From: Arcuatula senhousia
Taxonomy: Eukaryota; Mollusca; Bivalvia; Mytilida; Mytilidae
Assembly (NCBI GenBank): GCA_963971305.1
Contig: OZ020305.1
Coordinates: 48,713,080-48,777,079 of the forward strand
DNA: 64,000 nucleotides
Direction: 5' to 3'
Shown here: one piece after another, positions 10,151 through 20,289 of the stretch
Layout: every line of letters begins with the position of its first letter
Position numbering within the stretch: the first letter of the stretch is position 1
Translations under genes and position numbers: made by a program
Notes under the pieces: model-generated
The model's database searches: none
What the model was told of the DNA's origin: nothing
Seen by the model: only the letters and a program-made list of their open reading frames with translations

Positions 10151-10664
10151 AAGTACACTTTTAAGCTACGCTAGCCGTTTGGGTATACTAGCGCTTTAAA
10201 GCTGTGCTTCTGTAAATTTGAAGTAAAGTAGTTAACTATAGGGACTAAATAAAGTATAAAATATAAAACAGTACTCTTTTGAGCTACGCTAGCCGCTTGG
10301 GTATACAAGCGCTCATAAGTGTGCTATATAACTTTGCAGTAGGACTATATAAATAAAGTTATAAAATTGATAGGGAGACTTTATTGTCTCATTAAAAGTG
10401 CATTCCTAGAGCAACGCTAGCCGTTTGGGTATACTAGCGCTCAAAGTCTGTACTCCTGTAAATTTGGAAGAAATTAGGATTTATTAAAAATAAAGTTCTA
10501 ACATATAAACTGTTACTTTAAGCTACGCTAGCCGTGTGGGTATACTAGCGCTTAAAGTTAACTTTAACTATAAAGTACATACCATAAGCAAAGCAAGTGA
10601 TAAATAATAAATGGCCTATTTTTCAAGCTACACTAGCCGTGCGGGTTACTAGTGCTTGAAGAAG
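10151..10664 (+). repeat. Five tandem hairpin repeats in the LTR, period 106-119 bp
   Basis: The hairpins span about 10151-10209, 10270-10325, 10397-10454, 10512-10562 and 10618-10664. Each has a lower stem, a 3-nt 5' bulge (CTA; CAA in copy 3), an upper stem CGCTAG/CTAGCG, and a loop CCG-NNY-GGGTATA. Copy 5 has CACTAG/CTAGTG, a compensated change. Lower stems also covary: GAG/CTC, CTTTAAG/CTTAAAG, TTCAAG/CTTGAA. An AATAAA-rich linker separates the units. Confidence 0.85.
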
Positions 10665-11074
10665 TAAATAATAGTTAAACAGTGAATATTTTCAATATCA
10701 TTTTATTGAATAAAGTGCTCTTTTAGATTATTTATTAAGGGCCTGGCTGTTACTATTTTTTGGCTATATCTTAGAAAGATTTTTACAAGATTACAGTACA
10801 TTTTTATTGTTAAATCTGTATATTCCATGATATTGAGCAATAGTGCTATCTGGATGAAATATTCTCTCATAATAAATTATTAAACTGATATATATCTTGA
10901 TTAATCAGTCTCATAGAAGGTCAGTCTGCCAGTCAGTCAGTCAGTCTGTTAATCAGCCAGTCAAGGGTCAAGCCTCAAGGTCATATTGGAATAAGAGTAC
11001 ATAACACAACATTCTCCCCAGTTCCATCTTTAGTTGCAGTCAAGTCTTGTCACCTAGGTCGCTCGGTCGCTACA

Positions 11075-12967
11075 GTATTTTTGTGTAAATTTAGTCGTTT
11101 TCTGCAAGGTGTTACTGCAAGTGATGTTAGAGACTCAACTTAAACTAGTCGAAGCAGTTACCATGTATATTCCTGTACTTTTCTGCAGTTTGTTGGCTAG
11201 TATAAGGGCAGATGACAGGAAGAAATGAAGTAAGACTAAAAGATCAATTGTATATTTGTTCTACTATGAGACATCTTGTAGAATCTAATTTTTTTTATAA
11301 ACAGACCTTTATAACAAAAGTATGCAGTAAATAATGGTTTTCTTAAGTATAGTTATTTCGGTTCGTCTGTATAGCTTCCTCTCTGGATGCTTGTAGGGAT
11401 ATTACAACCTCCTCATCTTCGGATGAAAATAGATCTTGGTTGCCTATTGTGTAAAAAATATTTTAAAACAGTAATCAACTTTCATGTTCATCTCCCGGAT
11501 ATAGCCGAAATCGTGCTGCTTGGGAGTAAAGCAATAATTAACTAACTAACCAAAAAAAAAACAGTAGTCAAAACTAGTAATTGTTTATGTTATGATGGAA
11601 ACCTAAAAAGCAGAAAGTTGGTGTTGACAGGTTAAATCTAAAAAAATAATTGTATAAGGTAGGATCCAAAGAAATAAAATAAAAATGAAATAAACAAAAT
11701 GATTATATTCAACAAGTCTTTTTGATTTGGCTAGTGCTGAAGAAACTTTTACAGATGTGAAGGTGAACATGTGTTGTATATAATGATGTTTCTGAAAGAC
11801 CTATTATGAAATAAATTTACTAATAGCAATGAGTAAAAAAGTAGTATATATTGACATGCCTCATTGATATCTAACAATAATGTTTCTTTGTCTGGTTCAA
11901 TCTGTTCAGTACTTGCAAAATTATCATGGGATGTACTTGGTTGTTCTAGTGATTGCTATAGGTTAAATAAAAAACTTAAAGTAATGAATTTTTTTTTAAC
12001 AAAAACGATTGAGTGACAATTTATTTTAAAATTATGATATAACAATTTTAATATTAGATTATTTAATGATTTGGACCAAAGTTATGTTTTTTCTTATTTA
12101 TTTTAAAAGAAAGATAGCAAGAATTGATAATTGCAATTAGAACATGTGCATGAAAATTATGGAGATGGAAAAAAATACATATGCCTTTAATTTTGGATGT
12201 TCATCAAAGATGTCTAGAGAGGTGTTTAAATGAGCCAGGAGATAAGGCATTTTTTCCTCCAAGGATTCCATTCCTTCCAAACTCTTTTGCATTTCAGTGA
12301 TATCAAAGTTTTTATGTGCAATTTGTAGAGTGGTATTATTATGCTCAAACTTTTGTATGGGTGAATCAATGTCTGCAATTAAGAAGTTTCGGAAGCATAA
12401 TGAAAATGATTTTACTGAGGCTTTTGTTAATCTAGATATTTTTTTTTGGTATTTTTTAAAAAAATATCGCCAGTTTCCTAATTTGTTTCAAAAGGCTGAT
12501 GTGACGTTACAAATCATTTGCATGACCATTGTCATCTCTCAAACTTATGTGTACTTCTCCCATTTTCTTCTTTTAAAACATAACATCATTAGAAGTAACA
12601 GTATAGTATGTGTTCATTCCTGACTAACTATAAATTAAATCATATAAAGTTTCTTTGATCTGACACAAGAAAAAATCCAGACTTTTACTTTGAAATTTTT
12701 TAAAATTAATACATGGTGGAGCATGCACCTATACCGTCTAAGATAAATGATAAGGAAAAACACTGATCCTGCTTTTACTAAAACAAAATAACTGAATCAC
12801 TTTACTTGTCAGAACACCAGGGAACAGTAACTTAATTAGATATCAGGATTTTAATAATAAAACATATATAGTATATAGTCAGGAATAAACATGTAAATTC
12901 TGAAATAAGAGAATATACAACAACATATATCAATAAAATATGGTTTCAATGAAAACAGCATACTGGA
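11075..12967. other. AT-rich flank without recognised genes
   Basis: I see no coding pattern here except the SINE fragment at 11479-11550. A 108-codon open frame at 12297-12623 has no recognisable domain and is probably chance. Confidence 0.5.
11479..11550 (+). mobile_element. SINE-B 3' fragment with target-site duplication
   Basis: Only the last ~70 bp of the SINE-B family is present (CTCCCGGATATAGCCGAAAT... then a TAAC tail). It is flanked by AAAACAGTAATCAA (11465-11478) and AAAACAGTAGTCAA (11558-11571), a 14-bp duplication with one mismatch. It is therefore a 5'-truncated retroposition. Confidence 0.8.
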
Positions 12968-14270
12968 TGTACCCACTGACCCAATATCATCTCTATATCA
13001 CTTGCAGTTGCTGAGATAAGGACCTTAACCAAAACTTTAACCTTAGTCATTCAGGCAGAAAATGTAGATCAAGGTGACCTAATTTTGGTACAGATGCTGG
13101 CGACCATTGATTGTACACACTGACCCAATACCATCTCTCTATCACTTGCAGTTGCTGAGATATGGACCTTAACCAAAACTTCAACCTGAGTCATTCATGC
13201 GGAAAATATAGGTCAAGGTCACTTAATTTTTGTACGGATGCTGGTTACTATCCAAGATGTACCCACTGACCCAATGTCACCTCTATCACTTACAGTTGCT
13301 GCGATATGGACCTTAACTTAAACTTTAACCCAAGCCATCCATGCGAAAAATGAAGGTCAAGGTTACCTAATTTTGGTACAGATGCTGGTTACCATCCACG
13401 ATGTACCCACTGACCTAATACCATCTCTCTATCACTTGCAGTTGCTAAGATATGGACCTTAACTTAAACTTTAACCCGAGTCATTCATGCAGAAAATGTA
13501 GATCAAGGTGACCTAATTTTGGTACAGATGCTGGCGACCATTGATTGTACACACTGACCCAATACCATCTCTCTATCACTTGCAGTTGCTGAGATATGGA
13601 CCTTAACCAAAACTTTAACCTGAGTCATTCATGCGGAAAATATAGGTCAAGGTCACTTAATTTTTGTACGGATGCTGGTTACTATCCAGGATGTACCCAG
13701 TGACCCAATTTCACCTCTATCACTTACAGTTGCTGCGATATGGACCTTAACTTAAACTTTAACCCAAGCCATCCATGCGAAAATTGTAGGTCAAGGTGAC
13801 CTAATTTTGGTACAGATGCTGGTTAACATCCACGATGTACCCACTGACACAATACCATCTCTATCACTTGCAGTTGCTTAGATATATACCTTAACTAAAA
13901 CTTAAACCCGAGTCATTCATGCAGAAAATGTAGGTCAAGGTGACTTAATTTTGGTACAGTTGCTGGTTACCATCCACGATGTGCACACTTACCGAGTACC
14001 ATCTCTCTATCACTTGCAGTTGCTGAGATATGGACCTTAACCAAAACTTTAACCTGAGTCATTCATGCGGAAAATATAAGTCAAGGTTACTTAAATTTGG
14101 TACTGATGCTGACTGTCATCAAAGATGTACCCACTGACCTAATATCAACGTTCTATGAAGTTTAGTTCCCAAGTTATTGACAAAACAAAAACCATTACGT
14201 ACATACGTACGAAGGAACGAACGAACGAACCAAACGCTATATCACCTCCCCGACTCCATTGGGTTCGGGG
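12968..14270. repeat. 144-bp tandem repeat array, about 8 copies
   Basis: The marker TGTACCCACTGACC (or TGTACACAC) recurs at about 12968, 13112, 13258, 13402, 13546, 13692, 13836, 13979 and 14125. Copies 2-4 match copies 5-7 more closely than their neighbours, so a three-unit (~434 bp) block was duplicated. The array ends in a (GAAC)n run (about 14211-14230) and a short GC hairpin near 14250-14270. Confidence 0.85.
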
Positions 14271-14274
14271 ATAA

Positions 14275-14545
14275 AAAACGAAGCGACGACAAAACTGGCA
14301 AACAAGAACAAGAACAGCACGAGGAAACACAAAACATAAAAAGAAACAAAATACACCGAACTGCAGAAATCAACAACACAAACTCAAGTCGCAACAAGAG
14401 TGAACTCAGATGCTCCGGAAGAGTAAGCAGGTTCCTGCCTGATATAGCACTGCTTATTTCAGATCCAAATTCAGTAAAGGAAGACAAAACAAAACACTCT
14501 ATGACAAACCAACAACATAGGAATAATCAAAAGAATAGAGGTTGA
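14275..14545. repeat. Dispersed repeat, related to 34150-34470
   Basis: Shares the stretch around GAATCCAGGTGCTCCGGAAG-type sequence and the preceding AACACGAACTCCAGTCG-type sequence with 34150-34470. A 122-codon open frame here is Lys/Asn-rich and has no recognisable domain. I take it as noncoding repeat DNA. Confidence 0.55.
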
Positions 14546-15830
14546 CAAACATCTAAGAGAGGAACAAGCAGGCTTTAGAGAAGGACGGGGTACAAAAGAG
14601 CAAATGTTCACTCCAAGGAACATAGTCGAGTAAGCTGTTGAATAGAACTCAATCTATACATATGCTTCATTGATTACGAAAAGGCTTTCGATAGCGTACA
14701 CCAAGAAACACTCTGGAAGATAATGAATAAGTATTGTTCACCAGACAAGCTGATCAATTAAGTGAAGAGCCTATACAAAGACAACGAATGTGCAGTTGTA
14801 ACATCTAGCGGAACATCAGAATGGTTCAAAGAAGCAAAGGTGTACCAAAGGAGTAATCAGTATCATAAAACCGTAAAGACAAAGACAAAACCGGCAGACA
14901 AAAAATCATCACAACAAAACAAACCACATAACAACATAAAACAAGTCATGAGTAAAACAAGGCTGCAACATGTCTGGATTCCTATTTTTATGGTCATAGA
15001 TTTTGTCATGAGGAAAGCCACAGCTGATAACAACACTGGGATACGATGTAATTTCACTGATAAACTAGATGACTTAGATTATACAGATGACATAGTTCTT
15101 TTATCCAGTACTAGAGATCAGAAACAAAGAAAATTTAATGATGTCAGCGAATTTGCCCTATCAACCGGCCTCAAAATCGACTCAAAACAAAAACGAAACT
15201 GATAGACTGAACGCAAACACCAATCAGGCAATCACCAGTAGAGACGGAAGCGAGATCGAAGATGTACAATCCTTCATATATCTAGGAGCCAAATTGACAA
15301 CCTCTGGCGGGACAGACGAAGATATTACAAGACGCTTATGCCTCGCTAAGAGAACTTACAACAAGCTAGCTCCAATATGGAACAACACCCAAATTTCGCA
15401 TTTTCAATTCAAACGTTATATCCGCCCTTCTCTACGGCAGTGAAACATGGAAGATGACAAAAGAAGAAGACAACTTGCTGGACATCTTTTTGCACAAAAG
15501 CCTCGGGAAAATCACGAGATTCTTCTAGCCGCAGCAAGTAACTAACGATGAAATACGGAGACGAGCTGGAATGGACAAGATAAGCAACACCATGAAGAAA
15601 AGAAAATGGAACTGGATTATATTGGACATGTTTTAAGAATGAATAACACCAGGCATTCCAGGATAGCAGTTACATGGACTCCAGAAGAGAAAAGAAAAAG
15701 AATACGACCCAAAGAAAGATGGAGAAGAACAGTGGAGAGAAAGAGATAAACCCCTGCAGCTACAGATAGATACAATTGTAGAGGTCTTGTCAACAGCCCA
15801 ATCTCCTCGCGGAAAGACGGAAATAAGTAA
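14540..15830 (+). pseudogene. Decayed LINE reverse transcriptase
   Basis: Segments in shifting frames match a non-LTR RT: EEQAGFREGRGT (about 14560), the FIDYEKAFDS region (about 14670), LIN-x-VKSLYKDN (about 14755-14785), an AD-equivalent catalytic site YTDDIVLLSS (about 15080), FIYLGAKLTTSGG (about 15270) and an LYGSETWK-like segment (about 15430). Many stops and frameshifts separate them, and a stretch at 14850-14960 looks like inserted repeat sequence. The RTE/CR1-type label is tentative. No 5' ORF or endonuclease is visible, so the copy is truncated as well as decayed. Confidence 0.75.
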
Positions 15831-15964
15831 GTCAAGTAAGTCAATTTTCAAATTCAAAATCTTAAGGTACTTTCTAAGCGTGGCATAGTTTGACCTATGT
15901 CATAATTTTGACTCTCCTAATTCGACAGCTTCTTTTTTATGTTTTGATTCATATGCTAATCATA

Positions 15965-16065
15965 TTCTCAGTATGTTTGGCATTTTCAAATGCAGGCTCT
16001 TGACTAAATTGACTCTGATAGTCTTGAAAAGACGAACATCGCCTCAGGCCCAGTAAAATGTGTTG
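15965..16065 (+). ncRNA. Degraded hammerhead-ribozyme repeat
   Basis: It shares TTTGGCATTTTCAA and the stem II region AGTCTTGAA...AGACGAA with the intact copy at 40626-40669. The core has lost a base of CTGATGA (reads CTGATAG), and the GAAAC side reads GAAC. It should be inactive. Confidence 0.55.
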
Positions 16066-16269
16066 CCTTGTCCTTTGTAATACTTAACCTTGCTAATAAG
16101 TGAATTTAAATTTTGATTTATATTTTCGGTGTGAATTAAATTTACATTAATTTCGTTTTGCGTTTTGTTATTTTTTTTTTAAATTGTCGACCTTAATATT
16201 TTTTCAACATTTTGTTATTAACAAAATCAATATACATGCCTAATTATAAGAAAATTATTGAACGAATTA

Positions 16270-17530
16270 TACACCTCGCCATAAGTTAAGCAACACCTGT
16301 ACTCACGTTAGTAGAGCGTCCATATTTCTCTACTCAATATCCTGAAACCTGGCCTATGTTTTCTTCCACACATTTACAACATTTTCTGATTCTAATCAAT
16401 CTTCGTACAATTTTCGGCTTTTGTAGAATATGCAATATTGGCAAACAAATCAAGCAGCTCAAATAGTGTTGTTTCAGTTACATCTTTTGGGTTGCGTAAA
16501 TTGAGAGTTTTGATGATTAAAACCATATGTTTTTTGCTCTGTTGTAACAATTAGGATGTTAACATATCACCTCCAGCATTTTTGGATTGTTTTTTTCCGG
16601 TTTGAGACCTAAATGAAAGCTTACTTTTGCATGGCTCTTTTGCATGGTACAAAATGCTGGCTTCAGAATTTTTACATTAATTGATTTTAAAGGTGACATT
16701 TTGGTACACATAACAAATGATACTCATAAAACCGTTCCGAAAATCTCATAGTTGCAAATTTTTATGGATATTTTTCCGTTTTTCGATATTTTCGTTTAAA
16801 GGCATTATTGTGACCTTTTGAAGGTTTGCTTCTAATGCCGGAAGTAGAAGTTAAGTTTGACATTTTATCAACATGGATGTGGTAACTTACACCAAGGGTA
16901 AAGCTTTGCCTTACACAAAAACTTTAAGAATTGCATGTTTTCATGCCAATAACAGATTTTAAGTATCCAACCCCCCTTTTTACGGATATGTTCTGGTAGG
17001 AATATTCAAACAATTCAAATGCTTTAGTGACATCTTTTAGGTTCAAACATGTTTTTTAGGGTTAGGAAAAACAATGATTTTGTTTTAGACAAAAAATCGT
17101 ACACGTTTGCAAAAATGTTTCCTTTTTAGCGTTTTTCATACTTTTTATGGTGAAAACTGATTAAGTCCATTTGTTGACCACAGTGGATGCAATTTGAGCT
17201 TGAAACCAGATTTTTTTGTTTGTATAGTGGTAATTTGTCATGTTTGCAAACATTATATGCATTGATAAGTTGTTATAAGTCTACAATTGATATTGAAAGT
17301 TAAACTTTTTAAATGCTATTTTATCTTTTTTAAACCATTTTCGAAAAGTTAAATTTTCCTGACTTGCAAACATTTCTGATAAAACATCTTTAGTCCATTA
17401 CACAGTTAGAGTCAATACATTGAAGTGACTACTTTTTGATTTTCCATCATTTTGTATTATGCGAATATTGCAAGCCATAAAATGATTATGGTTTAAAAAG
17501 TTGGTGTTGCTTAACTTTTGGCGAGGTGTA
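16270..17530. mobile_element. Non-autonomous TIR element, about 1.26 kb
   Basis: The left end TACACCTCGCCATAAGTTAA is repeated inverted at the right end (about 17500-17530), over about 28 bp with one or two differences. Both ends are flanked by TA. The interior is AT-rich and shows no transposase. Confidence 0.75.
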
Positions 17531-17532
17531 TA

Positions 17533-18119
17533 CCGTAAATTGGGATATTTTGGATGTAGTTTTATTTTGGTTTATTTGGCGCCTCACCTTAATGTGCCAA
17601 AATTAAACACACCAAAATAAGTTAAGAATGCATAGAATTAATACTACAATTGATAGATATATGACATGTTGACAAAATAGTAGATGTTGAGTAAAAGAGA
17701 AACAAAGCTTTGATAAACAATGTAAGTAATAAAAAATCCTTTGCTAATGTCATTTTCAATTTCTTATTGAACATTTTTGTTTTCTTAATTTAGAAATTAG
17801 TTTGGATATAATATTATTACTTATAAATCAAATTTGTCAAATCATCATTATACATCAAATGTCATGTTTTTAAAAGCCTTAATATTTACTAATGAGCTTG
17901 GGTTTGAAAACAAACATAATCTAATTAATGTTAAAGAGTAGAATTGTGAATATAAATTCAATAAACTTATGCTTGAATAGATGATGTATAATGTAAAGTA
18001 CTAATAAAAGAAGACTTATTTTTTCAAAAGCGCCAAAATAATACACACCAAAATTAAACATGACCATTATGATCTAAAACCGCCAAAATATCCCTACACC
18101 AAAATATCCCAATTTACGG
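17533..18119. mobile_element. MITE, 587 bp, TA-flanked
   Basis: The ends CCGTAAATTGGGATATTTTG and their inverse at 18097-18119 are matching TIRs, with TA at 17531-17532 and 18120-18121. Further in, TTTGGCGC and GGTGTG blocks are also inverted. It abuts the previous element directly, sharing its TA. Confidence 0.8.
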
Positions 18120-18121
18120 TA

Positions 18122-19934
18122 TTTACATACCTATCACATGCCTATAATATAAATAAAATTGCTTTTTGAAAAAGACAGTGTATGCGGTTTTGTTGTTTTG
18201 TGGTTTGTGTTTTATTATTTTATTGTTGTGTGTTTCTTCTTGTCGTTTCATTTGTACTAACTGATTTTTGTCTTAAATTTTTTTTTTTCAAAACTCCAAC
18301 ATTCGAATACTCATTAATAATAATTTGTATTTACAAACATAGTTCTTATGCATATTAGACAATAATTAACAACTCTGAAAGTATGTGTAAACACGATAGC
18401 AAAACCTAAACAACTTGTTTACTTTCACAATTATGATGAGTTGAAAACGAGTTCAACGTTCAATTATTGACAATAAAATTAAAGTGTTTCATGGAGAGAA
18501 ATTGTATAAATAAAGCAAAATTATGGACATTATGAGACCTTGACATATAGGATGTCGTGTAATTTAAAATTTTTAGTATAATGTTGTGTCAAGGCCGAAT
18601 GCATTTTTTATATACATTTATATGTGTAAATTTCATAATTCATGTGCCAGGTCATGTACATTAATATACAAATGGGAATATTTTGCGATCGTTTTATGTT
18701 ACGGCGATGTCTTTGTCGTCGTTGTCGTCGTCTGTAGACACTATGGTTTCCGTGCGATAACTTTAGTTGTACAATTGTCATAAGATTTAGCTATACATGT
18801 AGATATGATGTTTTAATCCTCTAAAAATAGGATGGTAATGCATTTGGGATCTTTGGTCCATAACATTTTAAAAATGAATTATTGACAAAATGTCTGTAGA
18901 ATGTTTATTTTTCATCCGATTTTGATCATTCTTTCAATTGCATTCTTTAATAAATTATGTTAACTTAATGTGCGAACTGTTTTTTTTTATGTATATGGCA
19001 CTATAATATTGCTACAATGTACGTGGAGGTCAAAGTTTGGCCACGCAATTTGTGGTCCGTTTTTTTAAATGGAATCCTTGTGAAAACCGTGCCTGCATTA
19101 TAATCTCCTGTCGTTCTCGAATAATTAGAGGCCAAAAGGCCAAAACCGAAAATTAAAAGAGTTTGTTTTGACAAATGGTTTGATGCAATAACATTAGTTG
19201 TAGTGGGCCAGCCTATTTTTATGTTGGTTTAAGTTCACTTTATCATGTTCATTGCCTTCAAATAACCAATATAACGTTGCAAGGGCGAATAACACCAATT
19301 CCCTCACTCACTCACTAAACAGCTAGAGAAAGCTTCCTCTTCCATTTGGTGTGTGTGACCTCTGTCGTTCCAGAGGGAACGGGACCAAAAGGGATAAAAT
19401 AGATGTTGAAACTACTGTAGAACGTTTATTTTTCATCTGATTTTGATTTTTTTTTTAAATCACTGTATTCCTTAATACATTCGGTGAACTAATTGTGATA
19501 ATGACGATTCCTGCACCGTTACATTTCTAAGTGGGTCTTTTTTTTATTTGTGGTCTGATTTTCAAAATCTTTTTTTAATTGGAATCAGATTTGCAATATA
19601 TTCTCCTGTATTCGAGAAATTAAGGATCGAAGGGACGCAAACTATAAGATATTTCCTTAAATGCTGGTTTAAATAAAAAAATAAGATATGCATTGAAAGT
19701 CCACCACAGAATGCAAGTGTCATAAAGCTTTGTGAGTCCATGGGCTGCATGTGTCCAAAGCATTTGACAATCCATATTTGGCCTTCAACATACGCTCAGC
19801 GAAGCTTTTTATTTGCCAGAATATTTAATAAGTCAGGAACATTGTGTTTTCCTGATGGTAATAATCTTATTTTTCTGTTCTTCAATCTTGGACATTTGAA
19901 TATTGATAATTCTTGTACGGTAATTTTGTCTTTA
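18122..19934. other. Noncoding, with an internal duplication and a SINE-A tail
   Basis: About 18880-19130 and 19400-19640 are diverged direct copies (shared TAGAAYGTTTATTTTTCATC and a later CTCCTGT...CTCGA stretch). About 19200-19315 matches the SINE-A 3' half, ending in GTTGCAAGGGCG and CTCACTCACTCAC. No gene recognised. Confidence 0.55.
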
Positions 19935-20285
19935 CCCCTATTCAAGCCCCGTGCGGCTTCTGGGTAGTGCTTAGGCTAGGGTCAGCGCTATAAACTTTTC
20001 GGTATAGATCAACTTAAGAGTGCTAAGGAACCTGACATCGGGTCAAGCCGCTTTTCCCACTAAGCGACTGGGATGTGTACCCCAGGTTGTTGAATGGAGC
20101 AGCCCTGTCATAATGAATGCCGGGGTCGTCAGGTTATAATGTGAAAACAGTGGTTTTTCCTGTTGAAAAAATGTCACGTTCCTCGCACTTAAAAAAACCT
20201 TGCTGCAGGTCTCGATAAGATTATGATCCCAATGCAGGAGCCTAAAGAGTAAAAGGCTATAAGACCCAACTTTGGCCCCATAATT
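19935..20285 (+). mobile_element. SINE-B copy, 3'-incomplete
   Basis: Carries the SINE-B body: CTGACATCGGGTC, GACTGGGATGTGT, GGGGTCGTCAGG, GTCACGTTCCTCGCAC and CTTGCTGCAGGTCTCG, in the same order as 42829-43195. The family tail is missing. Confidence 0.75.
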
Positions 20286-20289
20286 CAAA

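Larger units (their letters stand above)
1..11074 (+). mobile_element. Ty3/Gypsy LTR retrotransposon, 5' end outside the window
   Basis: The order is 5' LTR end, primer-binding site, gag, pol (protease, RT, RNase H, integrase), an extra ORF, a purine tract and the 3' LTR. Integrase after RNase H is the Ty3/Gypsy order. Bases 1-169 match 10906-11074 with a single difference (a136 against c), so the insertion looks young. The LTR runs from TGTAGGG to GCTACA, an inverted TGTAG/CTACA terminus. The target-site duplication cannot be checked because the 5' boundary is outside the window. gag and the 3' ORF are open, but pol carries one frameshift and two stops, so this copy cannot make Pol as read. 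Confidence 0.95.
8581..11074 (+). repeat. Complete 3' LTR (2494 bp)
   Basis: It starts TGTAGGGTCC right after the purine tract and ends GTCGCTACA, matching the 5' LTR end at 169. It is unusually long and has internal architecture: a promoter block (about 9045-9325), two 80-nt structured repeats (9789-10021) and five hairpin repeats (10151-10664). Confidence 0.93.

Noticed and set aside
10151..10664. CRISPR-like array
   Set aside because: Regular hairpin repeats, but the linkers are related rather than unique spacers, and the block lies inside a eukaryotic LTR.
12297..12623. 108-codon open frame with Phe/Cys-rich product
   Set aside because: No ATG-context, domain or repeat support, and the surroundings are AT-rich noncoding DNA.
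14177..14545. 122-codon Lys/Asn-rich open frame
   Set aside because: It overlaps a tandem-repeat end and a dispersed repeat, with no domain.
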